Source of the DNA: Xanthoparmelia taractica
Lineage: Eukaryota; Ascomycota; Lecanoromycetes; Lecanorales; Parmeliaceae
Direction: 5' to 3'
Assembly: GCA_033085395.1 (NCBI GenBank)
Contig: MU853199.1
Location: forward strand, 1 to 64,000
DNA length: 64,000 nt
Shown here: in pieces, positions 13,166 through 22,939 of the stretch
How the letters are laid out: each line of letters starts with the position of its first letter
How positions within the stretch are numbered: position 1 is the stretch's first letter
The notes under the pieces: model-generated
What the model was told of the DNA's origin: nothing
What the model saw: only the letters and a program-made list of their open reading frames with translations
Databases searched by the model: none
Made by a program: the position numbers and the translations under genes

Positions 13166-13265
13166 NNNNNNNNNNNNNNNNNNNNNNNNNNNNNNNNNNN
13201 NNNNNNNNNNNNNNNNNNNNNNNNNNNNNNNNNNNNNNNNNNNNNNNNNNNNNNNNNNNNNNNNN
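13166..13265. other. Assembly gap (100 N)
   Basis: Exactly 100 undetermined bases, a common placeholder for a gap of unknown length. It splits the 18-bp tandem array, so the gap most likely reflects collapse of that repeat. Confidence 0.98.
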
Positions 13266-15000
13266 ATAATAGCTATCTTATTTCGCTAAGCTTTCGAGAA
13301 GTTACTAGCTATAGTAGTAGATATAGATACTTCTAGTAATTTAGATATATTCTTTACTAGCTCTATAGATATAGCTTTTATAGAAGAATTTAAAAACGAA
13401 TCTAAAGACGAATTTAACGACGAATCTACTAGGCTAACAAATAGCGATATATTAAATAATAAATTATTAAGAGATAAAGTTTAAGGGGTAGCACTAGCAG
13501 TGCTAGTAATAGTAGAGTCTTCGAACTATCGACGTAGATAATTAGTAGCTAATTTAAAAGTAAGAACGACGTATATAATTACTACTATATTAATAATCTA
13601 ATTTTTAGACTAATAATAATTAAGATCTAGTACGCTAAGTTCTTACTATAGCTAATAAAGATACTTCGAAAGTAACTCACTAACTCTTATTAGTATTCTT
13701 AATAAGATAATAAATTACTTAGCGAATAATATAATAAATAACTATATTGAATTTATAATTAGAAGTAGCGAAGTCTCTTAATTATTAAGCTAGAATAATT
13801 ATTTTATAAGATACTAAGTTAGCTAGATTAGAATACTCGACGAAGTCTTAAATAAGATTCTTAATAACGATAACTTTCGTAATAGAAGCTACTAATAACG
13901 ATAAAGATAAGAAGAAGAAGATTAATACTAGTATACTCTCGATTAAGAAGAGTAATTAGTAATAAGATTAAAGGAAGATTTTAAAAGAAAATCTTTAAAT
14001 AAAGCTTAGAGAAGTAACGTAGTAGAATAAGAAGTAAGAATAATAGTAGAAGAACGACTAGATCTAATAGCTAATATATTAAGAAATTAATAATACTAGT
14101 ATAAGAAGCAATTAGACGTTACTATTATATATTATAGTTATAATAATTAGTTGAAAGAAGGATAATAAATTCTTACTACGAGATCTAGCTAAGTAGTAGT
14201 AGTAGCTTAATAGCTTCTTTCGAATCGTCGACTTTCTAATCGTTAAGTAGAAACGAATCGTTAATTTGATAGATATCGCCGATTTCATAATAAATATTTA
14301 TTATTATAATTATAATTATAATTTTTATTTTAGTACGAGAACGACTTTAGCTTATATAATAATTAAGAATCTTATTATATTAGAGAGAAGTAGAAAGAAA
14401 AAATTCTAGACTTAAGAATAATAGCTTCTTATAATTAATTTACTATATAATAATTATATACGAGAACGTATACTTTCGTTATTCTTATTAATACTATTAT
14501 AAATTATAATATTTCTTTTTTCTCGATATAGTATTCTCGCTTTAAGAAGAAGCTTCTTAGTATACTTAGTATATAGCTATTTGAGAAATCGAATCTTCGA
14601 AAGAAATAATTAATTAATTCTTTATACTTAAATAATTACTTAATATACATAAGTATTTATTATAGTGAGAACGTTATTTTATTTCTATTTATAAATAGTT
14701 ATTATAAAAAAGTTATTATTAAATAGCTATCGAGGTTTTCGATAATAACCTTCGCGTCTTAAAGAAGAAGATAAGAAAGTTATTTTATATTAATAAAAAT
14801 AAAAATACTTTAAGAGTATTTAAGAAATTTAGTATCTTTTATATATACTTATAACTTAACTTAATATCTATAGTATATATTTTCTCTAACTATAAAGACT
14901 ATAACTTTTTATTATTCGTAATACTTATTATTTATTTACGATTCTACTTAGTAATTCTTAAAAAGAGACTTCTTAGCGATCTACTATTTTGTGAATCTCT
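13266..15000. other. AT-rich decayed sequence up to the gene boundary
   Basis: This stretch continues the RIP-like composition, though less extreme near 13,300-14,200, where runs such as GGGGTAGCACTAGCAGTGCTAG at about 13,487-13,508 survive. No recognisable domain. The last about 70 bases before 15,072 become balanced in composition and probably form the 3' untranslated region of the PRP4 gene. Confidence 0.5.
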
Positions 15001-15071
15001 AGGACTCAGAAACATATTCTTCCATTGACTTGACTATAACAATTAGACTTCGACGAAGATATTCTTCTGGC

Positions 15072-17858
15072 TTAAACCTTCGCTCGTGTAATGAACGGGT
15101 GCCGTAATGCTTCCGCAGGCGTACATCGTTTCTCGGGATTTAGTGATAGACAGTGGTCCAGTAGATCCACGAAAGCATTCAAGTCCCTAATCTCACCATC
15201 ATTTATACCCTTGACATTAGCCATCAACCTGGTTCTGAGGTCACGTGTAGGCTTGGAAAAGCTCATGATTCGAACAACGTCCTTTTACCAAAGTCAGCTA
15301 TCTGTTTCTCCGAGCCATGAGAGGCTGGAACATAGAGCGTACCTTGCCCGTCATTTTATCCTTTTCCACGCTTCTGAAGTTCAATAGATCATCAAAATGA
15401 TAGGCGGCGAATTGAGCCTTTCGAAGTATTTTATGACTGAATTTACCTCGGCACTCCATGATTGCCCGTAGCATTTGATTGTTGCTACGGCCTACGAACA
15501 GGATTTTTCCGGTGTAGAGCTCGAAAAGGGTACATCCGATTGACCATATGTCAATTCCAAAATCGTAAGGCATTCCAAGAACTATTTTTTGGATCAGTTT
15601 TCCTGTCTGTAGCGGTGCCGAAGGCCACATACTGATTTCCGGGGCCCGGTAAAATCGACTGACAAGGTACTGCGTAATTTCATTTTCAGACGCATCAGAC
15701 GCGGAACCAAGATCGCAAATTTTCAACACGTTGCGCGACTCGTTGACCTTCAACGAGTTAGCACATTCAATTCAATAGTGTAATAACTTGCCACTCACAA
15801 GCACATTGTCCGGCTTAAGGTCTGCATGAAGGATATTGCACTTTCTCAAGAGGCTCAAACCCTGGAACATCTGCTGTGCATAGGCCCTGACCGCTTTCAG
15901 ATTTATACCCACATCTCTCCCAAATTTCTTCAAGACTTCGCGTAGGTTGATGCTGATTGCGTTAGCCTTGAAATCGGATGGTAGACTGAAGCGATACACA
16001 TTGTTAATTACCTTAGATTCTCAAAGACCATACACAAGTGATTTTTGTGTTCAAAGACCCGTTCAAGTCTTATGATGTGCTTCTTGTCCTCTGGATCTGC
16101 GCACGAAAGCTTCTGAAGTATCTCAATCTCCTTGAGCCCAGCCCTCTTCCTAGTAACAAAAAATCTTAGCACCGCGATAGCCACGAGATGGTATTGCCCT
16201 TACATTGTCTCATTGTTCCTAATAAGCTTGATAGCTACGAGGCGCTTGGTGTTTTGATCGGTTGCTCGTACTACTCCCGAAAACATCCCCTTACCTAGAT
16301 TGGACTGAACGTGATAACGCCCATCGAGAAGTTCGCCAAGTATGATTTTGTAATAGCCTTCTGAATCATCCCAGTCATCAAGCATAGTCATGTCCAGTGC
16401 TTTGGCTTGATGTAAGGGTACAGCTTTGGCAGCTTCTTTTTCTGACTTTCGCGATGCGGCCGGAACTTCCGCAAACATATCAAGCCCATCATCATCATCG
16501 GCGAACATGTCCAATCCATCGCCGGCAGTCTTCTCAAAGGAAACTTGAATATCTGCGTCAGGTATCAGGACAGCTTGGTCTACCGTTGCCGTCTCAATAT
16601 AAGCCCTAGAGGGCATCTCATCTTTACGATGATGCTCATCATGGCGCATCTTATCCTCTTGCATATCGATAGTGGGATCGTAATCAGCGGCAGAAGGCTC
16701 GCCCTCCTGCGAGGGGCCGCTCGCCACGGCACTGCTGTTAGCAAGGTCGGCATCGTTAAGAACAACCAAGTCTGTAGGTGACTCCTGTTCTGATGTGACC
16801 TTAGAGGTAAGGAAAGGACTTCTTGGGGCGGACTCTTATCGTTACATGTTAGTGGTTGCAATCAACCGGTAGCAACAAAGCTTACCTTGGGCAAGAGTTT
16901 CTTCCGGCAGCGCAACGGAGTTTGGCGTCAAGGGCGTAGAGGTAGTATGTAACGCCAAAGCCTGAACCAGTAATGGTGTCGCCTGACCTCTATGCCTAGC
17001 CTTGATGGCCTCGCGACGTTTGCGGCGCTCCTCAATTAACGTGGCCTCATCAGCTGGCTGCGTAGTTGTGGGTTGCGTTGCTTTATCCGCAGTGATGCTA
17101 ACTTCCTCCGTAGTGCTATCATTGCCATTAGCAAATTGCGGCTGTCAAGAAGACGGCACCTACTCAATTGGCGAGCTACTCCGTTTCCCAGCAGAATTAT
17201 CAATAAGCTGTATCTGATTGATTCGAGTTTCAGCCTCTCGTCTCAATTGTGCAGCAGCAACTGGGGAGTGACCCCTATCGCTCACTGACTGTTCTCTCGA
17301 GAGCCTGCTCTGGCTATCTCTATACCCTCTATCGCCTTGCTCACGCCGATGATGGTCCCGTCTTGCTCCCACATGACGTTCACGAGCTCCTTCTCGCCTG
17401 GAACGGCCATGCATAGGCGACCGGCTCCGCATAGTTGGCCGCTTGTCCGGCAGCCGCCCACTCGCGTCTTGTTCTTCGTAGTGAAAGCCCCTGTTCGGAT
17501 CATCGGACTTGTTCGGATTATGATAGGATTTGTGCAACCTTGATCTAGAGCCTTGCGGATGGTCTTCGTAGCGGACCTTGAACCGACGGGGATCATTCCG
17601 CGACCGATCGTAGTGGTCATCTTCAAGAAGGCGCTTCGCTCCCCAAGCTTCTCTGTAGGGTGATCGAGAATCGGCGCGAGACTTGCGACGCTCGGGAGAC
17701 CTGATGGGTGAAGGGGATCGAGAGACTGATAAACGTGTTCTGAATGAACGGTCAACGTTGTTGCCTTTCTTTAAAACAATTGCGGTAGTTGCCTTCTCTG
17801 AGTCTGATTCGACTATTTCACCCTCAGACGGTGGTGATAAGCAAGGAGAAGACATCAT
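15072..17858 (-). CDS. prp4: PRP4-type pre-mRNA-splicing serine/threonine kinase
   Basis: Eight exons give 803 residues: 17858-17164, 17115-16886, 16834-16204, 16149-16012, 15952-15799, 15747-15633, 15581-15343, 15281-15072. The N-terminus is rich in Arg/Ser and charged repeats. A conserved linker (LIEERRKRREAIKARHRG) precedes the kinase domain. Visible kinase features are the glycine loop LGKGMFSGVV, the VAIK lysine, HADLKPDN in the catalytic loop, CDLGSA in place of DFG, and FYRAPE. The family phosphorylates splicing factors such as Prp6 and Prp31 for spliceosome activation in the nucleus. Two apparent in-frame stops at 17,145-17,163 fall inside a 48-nt intron (GTAGGT, branch TGCTAAT, ATAG). 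Start is the first of two adjacent ATGs. The stop codon lies within about 100 bp of the RIP-like block, yet the gene appears intact. Confidence 0.93.
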
Positions 17859-18280
17859 AAGCCGTTGACAAGAGTCACCAGAGCAGAGCCTATCTGTGAT
17901 TGATTTGATTGTGGATTAGCTACTGATGCCAGACTGTGGTAAGGTTTTCCGCAACCGGTGACATATTTTCCTCCCAACACTATTCACACATCGTCCCCAT
18001 GAGGCTGTTGCTGAAAGAGTTTTTGTCTTTAAGGACGTCAGTTTTGTCGTTAAATTTTGTGAAAGACGTTTACGTGATCGTGCCGGTGGTGGCTACCTTA
18101 GAAAGCGGCTCTGGCGGTTCTTTAGACGCCGGAATAATCTAAAACCCCTGCCCTGCTTTAAAGTAGTGTTGGTCCAGTTGGATACTATCATACTCCACCA
18201 CCATTGCCCCACGCTCGCCCTAAAATCCTCTATTGCAAAAGATAGTTCAAAAGTCTCCAGTAGACTGTTTAATCATCAAG
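17859..18280. promoter_or_regulatory. Divergent intergenic region, PRP4 / TMA7
   Basis: 422 bp separate the start codons of the divergently transcribed PRP4 kinase and TMA7 genes, so both promoters must lie here. No specific binding site could be assigned by eye. Confidence 0.6.
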
Positions 18281-18602
18281 ATGGGAGGAAACAGCAGAGA
18301 AGGTAACTGAGGACATGGCGTCAAACATATATGCACAACCTAATGCTGAGTTTTTACCATAAGGTGGTAAGGCCAAGCCTCTCAAGGCACCAAAGAAGGA
18401 GAAGAAAGATCTGGATGAGGACGAGGTTGCATACAGAGAGAAGCAGAAAGCTGGTGGGCAATCTGCACTCTTTGTCGACCGATTCATTAATTAATTCGTG
18501 CCACCAGACGCGAAGGCGCAGAAAGAGATGGCCGAGAAGGCAAAGGGCAAGGGACCATTGAATGCAGGACAGCAAGGCATCAAGAAATCTGGGAAGAAGT
18601 AG
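18281..18602 (+). CDS. TMA7: Translation machinery-associated protein 7
   Basis: Three short exons (18281-18302, 18364-18453, 18508-18602) encode 68 residues, the normal size for this small, very basic family. After MGGNSREGG come the family hallmarks KAKPLKAPKKEKKDLDEDE, then an alternating Lys/Ala/Glu helix (YREKQKADAKAQKE) and the C-terminus GIKKSGKK. Tma7 co-purifies with ribosomes in yeast and its loss mildly alters translation. The first coding exon is only 22 nt. Both introns (61 and 54 nt) have GT-AG ends and all phases agree. The gene is easily missed because no exon exceeds 95 nt. Confidence 0.93.
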
Positions 18603-18927
18603 TGGATATGAGGTGAGGTGCTCGGCGCTGATATATTACAGCGAGTTGAAGCCTTGAACGAAGCCGACCGAGTTTACCAAGGCTCCTCAGGTCTTGCGGT
18701 ATTTGACGAGGATATAAATCGATGTCTGCTCATAACTCCCCAACCACAGGCAGCATCGTGAGGAGCCATAATCATGAACTCGTTGAATAAACACATGGTC
18801 ATCTTACATTCCTCGGAGACGATTGCGGGTGGTCCAAGATCGTTCCGTATTTTACACATGCTAGAACCGCCTTTTTCAGACCCAGAACCCCATTACCAAT
18901 GGAACCATGCCACATTATTGTCAATGC
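18603..18927. other. Convergent intergenic region
   Basis: 325 bp between the stop codons of TMA7 and the following minus-strand gene. It should contain both 3' untranslated regions. I see no gene or repeat. Confidence 0.6.
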
Positions 18928-20925
18928 TTAATTGGTCACCCTTCTGACCCAAATACTCGTGGGTTCATATGCTGCGAATTCATCATCCCGCTTTAGTGCT
19001 CGATGTAGCTTGAGACCTGTATCATGCTCATCTTTGACGATCTCTGCAAGCTCCCTACTCAAACCTTCAACTGTCTTCTTAATCTCCTGCCTCGAAGCCA
19101 TGTCGTATGCAATAGAGCTTGGCTGCACAACGTTTGTCAGCTCGTGGATGACAGTATGCAGATTTTTTCTCCGTTGATGGAGATCATCTAGCTTAGCTTG
19201 GAGGCTTGAGATATGAGATGTAGCTTTGGTTTCGGGGGGAGATTTTGGTAGAGGCTTCCGGTGGCCCTCTGGTGTCTGTGTCGGCTTACCCAGCTCTGAC
19301 GGCGTGGGCTTACGAGCAGTGACTTTTAAGTTGGAAACTCTTGCAGATGGCACAGGACGTTTCCTATTAAGTATTGAATTTGGCGTTGTGGAGATTGCGG
19401 ACACGGCCGGCGAATACGAGCCCACTTCTGGGGTAGTCGGAGGGCTTTCGTAGGCAGTGGTCGCGTAAGTTGTCGAACTGAAACGACTTGGGGGTTGGTC
19501 TTGAAGATGGATATGTTGTATATCAGTATGAGGTTTGCTCCCCGTTTGGCTCGAACCGCGTTCTGTGTCACCATTGTTCAACACAGCCTCGGATGTGATC
19601 TGGGGGCATCTTTCTTGCATTTGTTGCAAGTGTGGGATGGGTGCCTCCATGAAAACTTTCTGTGGCACGTCTGGTAACGTTTGCGGTTGTCGGTTTTTGA
19701 CTTCATCGTTACTTGGGTTGCGCGCGAGAGGGGACCTTGCGTCATCAGTTGACAACCTCGGATTTGAAGACTGGGTATTTCGCCGGACCGCAGACGAGAT
19801 CACCGAAATGGGAGATCTCTCGGTCATAGCATCTGGTGAAGTGACAGGCTGACCAAGCTCCTTGTCATTAAAGATGATAGATGGTTGGCTTGGTCGATTC
19901 ACTGATTGATGAAGGGAGTGGCTCGGTGTTGCGGACTCCGCTATCCTGTCTTGGTGAATCTGATCTTGCTGGGATTTATCACTACCCGCAGGAAAGGTGG
20001 GAGACTTGCCGGGCGGCAAAGGTTTGTCAAGAAGTGGGTTAAGAATCTTGTGACGTCCGCCGGCCCCCCTCCATTCGGGTCGGACGATGGGTGCATTGTT
20101 CAAGTCTCTGCTTGCGACCCTCTTACGCCCAATAGTACTACCGCCACTGATGTGGGTAGAAGTCCCAAAGCTCTCAGAATTGCCGTTGAGCTTGCTAGGA
20201 CTTGGCTCTGCATTCAATCTCACCGCGCTAGGGGTTGTTTGCGGAGGTTTTCCCTTTTCCCTCGTCGTTGGCTCCCCCGAGTATACATCCCAATGTGTCA
20301 AAGTCGAGCCCCGTTCTGGATAATTAGTACTTGGCCGATTCCAGAACTTCCGGGTCTTCTTGGCGACTGGTATGTTACTGTTGAACCTGCCAGATACGAA
20401 GACGGGCGATCGATTTGCCAAAGGGCTTGGAGAGTCTGATACGGGCGAAATGTCTGGGCTACTTCTTGTGCCTTGGCCGGTGTCGGCGTCATTCAAGTGT
20501 GGAGATCCTAGAGGCGAGATGTCGTTAGGGTAGAGTGATGAAGACCTAATTTTATGGCCGTTCTTCTGTGTCGCATTATCATCCAGCTCCGGTGAAGGTT
20601 GGGAGTAGATTGAGGATGCAGTAGGTGCTTCGGATAATGGTCTGCCACCGGAAACCTGCAATTTGTTGCTTCTCATGTCAGCCTCGAATGCTTTTTGGTT
20701 GGAGCTAAGTACATACAATGGTATTGCTGGTAGACTTTTGAGCACATCTGTCGTTCGCTTCCTCCCAAAAGCGGGCCTTGAACTTATACTGAAGGAGCCG
20801 TTGTTGATATTTGTTGTGCTCCGTGGAGTATTCTCGTCTTTCTCGTCTGCAGTGGTCTCTATGAGAGTTGGGCTTCCAATTGCGCTTTCGCATTGACGAT
20901 CTTTGGTTTTCATATTCTTCCACAT
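18928..20925 (-). CDS. Uncharacterised Ser/Pro-rich protein with C-terminal coiled coil
   Basis: I do not recognise a named family. The protein is about 649 residues if a 48-nt in-frame intron is removed (20716-20669: GTATGT, branch GCTGAC, AG) and translation starts at MWKN (20925); MKTK at 20913 is an equally good start, and the intron could be retained because its length is a multiple of three. Most of the protein is disordered and rich in Ser, Pro, Thr and Asn with repeated RK(R/P) basic spots. The last about 90 residues form a likely coiled coil (LQAKLDDLHQRRKNL ... LSRELAEIVKDEHD) and end in a compact SIWVRRV tail, which is probably the functional part. It is divergent from DAP1, sharing a 425-bp upstream region. 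Confidence 0.75.
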   Translation of the reverse strand: MWKNMKTKDRQCESAIGSPTLIETTADEKDENTPRSTTNINNGSFSISSRPAFGRKRTTDVLKSLPAIPLYVLSSNQKAFEADMRSNKLQVSGGRPLSEAPTASSIYSQPSPELDDNATQKNGHKIRSSSLYPNDISPLGSPHLNDADTGQGTRSSPDISPVSDSPSPLANRSPVFVSGRFNSNIPVAKKTRKFWNRPSTNYPERGSTLTHWDVYSGEPTTREKGKPPQTTPSAVRLNAEPSPSKLNGNSESFGTSTHISGGSTIGRKRVASRDLNNAPIVRPEWRGAGGRHKILNPLLDKPLPPGKSPTFPAGSDKSQQDQIHQDRIAESATPSHSLHQSVNRPSQPSIIFNDKELGQPVTSPDAMTERSPISVISSAVRRNTQSSNPRLSTDDARSPLARNPSNDEVKNRQPQTLPDVPQKVFMEAPIPHLQQMQERCPQITSEAVLNNGDTERGSSQTGSKPHTDIQHIHLQDQPPSRFSSTTYATTAYESPPTTPEVGSYSPAVSAISTTPNSILNRKRPVPSARVSNLKVTARKPTPSELGKPTQTPEGHRKPLPKSPPETKATSHISSLQAKLDDLHQRRKNLHTVIHELTNVVQPSSIAYDMASRQEIKKTVEGLSRELAEIVKDEHDTGLKLHRALKRDDEFAAYEPTSIWVRRVTN

Positions 20926-21350
20926 CCTCCCTCCTTTGCCGGGTTGTATGGATCTCGCAGTATTGTTGCAAGGTACCTCCCTAAGAGTGCAGCTCGTAGA
21001 CAAAGAACATAAGGGTGTTATGGAGTGATGAAGTGCAACAACACTTTTGCTAGGTTGCGGTAGAGAGCCCGGGAAGTTGAATAAGCAGTGCCGTCGACAT
21101 GCTTTGGCGACTCACATTTATCTATTTTATGGAGACCTATAATAAGGGAGCTTCTCTACAACAGAAATTTGACTGGCATGACTGGGGGGTCGGTTGTGAC
21201 ATAGCTGAAACTACATAGGCGGCGCGACCCGCCGTTGAGTTTGAAAATAGATCAAACCTTACCTTATCTTTACTTACGCCTCATTGCAATTCTTTCAGTC
21301 AAGTCCCAAACATCATCGATCGGGCTCTTATTTCTTCTGTGGCAAAGAAA
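20926..21350. promoter_or_regulatory. Divergent intergenic region upstream of DAP1
   Basis: About 425 bp between the start codons of two divergent genes. The left boundary is uncertain because an upstream exon of the minus-strand gene is possible. No individual sites assigned. Confidence 0.5.
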
Positions 21351-22129
21351 ATGTCCGACCAAGTGTGAGTGGACCTTTGGTTACCTTTCTCAATTACCAA
21401 TCCCACTGATTCGACCTTTATCAGCACCTCCATCGCATCTCTACTCAACGTGATCCTCTTCTCGGTCCTGATACTGCTCGTCTACTTCCGTCTTCGACCG
21501 AGTCCACCATCTACCCTACCGAAAGGCCCTGCGCCGGTTGTTTTCCGTAAAGTCACAACCGGACGGTTGTCCGCCGCATGTGTCAAGACCCGACCAAATT
21601 AACCTGAGGCCAGGAACGTTTACCCCACCATCGCTGAAGCCATACAATGGCGAGAAGGACATGCCCGTATTTCTAGCGGTACGAGGGAAGGTCTTCGACG
21701 TTACGCCTGGCAAAAATTTCTACGGTCCTGGCGGACCCTACGAGAACTTTGCTGGTAGAGATGCGAGTAGAGGCCTGGCATGTGGTAGCTTTGACGAGGA
21801 TATGTTGACAAAAGATCTCTATGGACCGCTGGATGATCTCGGCGGACTGGGACAGGATGAGATGCAGGCACTGCAAGATTGGGAGGATAGGTTCAATGGT
21901 ATGTCATTCCGGACTCTCACAAGCTTCAAGAGTCCGTCTTTCAAACCCAATGTCGAGTACGTCGAGTACTTGAGACGTATCTTAGGAATATTTACTCTAC
22001 AGAGATATATTCAAGATCTGAGATCCCGTCCAGCCGTAAGCTATACTAACTACGAAATCTTCACTAGATAAGTACTTGGTCGTCGGAAAGCTGATACCCG
22101 TATCCGAAGCTCCAAAGGAGGAATCATAG
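21351..22129 (+). CDS. DAP1: Dap1/MAPR-type cytochrome b5-like haem-binding protein
   Basis: Four exons (21351-21364, 21425-21546, 21614-21898, 22068-22129) give 160 residues, the expected size. A single N-terminal membrane segment (about residues 8-25, SLLNVILFSVLILLVYF) is followed by the cytochrome b5-like domain: FTPPSLKPYNG, VFLAVRGKVFDVT, then FYGPGGPYENFAGRDASRG, where family members bind haem through tyrosine, and the C-terminal KYLVVGKLIP. Dap1 proteins sit in the ER membrane and support cytochrome P450 sterol synthesis (Cyp51/Erg11) and azole or DNA-damage tolerance. Exon 1 contributes only 14 coding bases. The 169-nt last intron carries a consensus ACTAAC branch site. Confidence 0.93.
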
Positions 22130-22390
22130 ACCAGGTGATCGGTCTATCATGGAGGAGGCAATGGTCGGATTTGTTTCCTTCAGCTTTACTTCCTGCGCAC
22201 AAATTTCTCGGAATTCCGTACGATATGGCAGAATCGCTTTGCCAGCTTATAGATGCTCCTTTAAGAGACAATCGACAAATGTAGGGCAGTCGTATCAGAC
22301 AATCGAGCAGACAGTATCTCCAGACTGTGAATTCTCGAGGTCGGTGTGGAATGGTAGATGGGGAGCCGAATACCGATCAAGAGACGTACC

Positions 22391-22686
22391 TTTTGAACCT
22401 CAGCCAATGAAGCGTAATTACGAACGTAACCATTAGTTCCATTTTTACCCGTAGATTAGCTTTTTTAAGCCTTGTAAAAGTACGAGCGAAGACTTAATAA
22501 CTTTATCACAACTTCTGATATATTAAAGTATAGGTAGATTAAGATAGTAGTCTTTATTCTAAGTCTTAAATTCTCGTATTCTAAGGTAACGAGCTCAAAA
22601 AGATTAGAATTTTTTCTTTGTATATCTAACTATACTAAGTGTATTATACACGCGCTTAACCTTACATTGGCTGAGGGTTAAAAACA
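22391..22686. mobile_element. MITE-like element, family B, copy 1
   Basis: An AT-rich segment of about 296 bp has imperfect terminal inverted repeats: TTTTGAACCTCAGCCAATG on the left, and CATTGGCTGAGGGTTAAAAAC on the right. A shorter relative lies at about 59418-59646, sharing the ends and internal blocks (TAACCATTAGT, ACCCGTA, TATATCTAAC, ATACTAA). No coding capacity. It lies between DAP1 and the M28 peptidase gene, ending about 250 bp before the peptidase start. Exact ends and target duplication are uncertain. Confidence 0.7.
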
Positions 22687-22939
22687 TCGTCAAGAGGCAG
22701 GGGTATGAGGTAGCCTTGAGCATCGCCCTCGTCTCTCCAAGAATAAATGCTTCATCACTACGCAAACACTTTTGAACATTGACAAGATTAGTGTCCTCCT
22801 TGCCACCGTATTCCGAAATTCTCGCGCCCTCGGCTTCCAAAACACACGCGTCACGGATTGTCGTTGCAGACAATGGGACCACAAAGCTTCTCAAAAAGAC
22901 ATTCATAGCCCATAGCCCATAGCCCATTGAACCTTCCTC

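Larger units (their letters stand above)
1..15000. repeat. AT-rich, RIP-like transposon block
   Basis: The whole interval is extremely rich in A and T, with TA dinucleotides dominating, and every frame is stopped frequently. Residual coding motifs of transposons survive in mutated form; for example the reverse transcriptase YVDD box reads YIND, as expected if GTA GAC became ATA AAC by G-to-A change. This is the signature of repeat-induced point mutation in Pezizomycotina. Normal composition resumes at about 14,980-15,070, directly beside the PRP4 gene. That RIP is the cause is an inference; a dinucleotide index was not computed. Confidence 0.85.

Noticed and set aside
1..15000. AT-rich block as a centromere or subtelomere
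   Set aside because: No telomere repeat or centromeric feature is visible; transposon content and RIP explain the composition.
17116..17163. Two in-frame stop codons inside the PRP4 reading frame, suggesting RIP damage
   Set aside because: They fall in a 48-nt intron with GTAGGT donor, TGCTAAT branch and ATAG acceptor, and splicing keeps phase.
20705..20971. Alternative N-terminal frame joining the 18928-20925 gene through a 61-nt intron
   Set aside because: The phase fits, but the peptide is unusually rich in Arg, Glu and Gln, and the other frame reads as a more natural protein with a 48-nt intron.
22149..22436. A 95-codon plus-strand frame after DAP1
   Set aside because: It overlaps the 3' end of DAP1 and the left end of a MITE-like element and has no recognisable domain.
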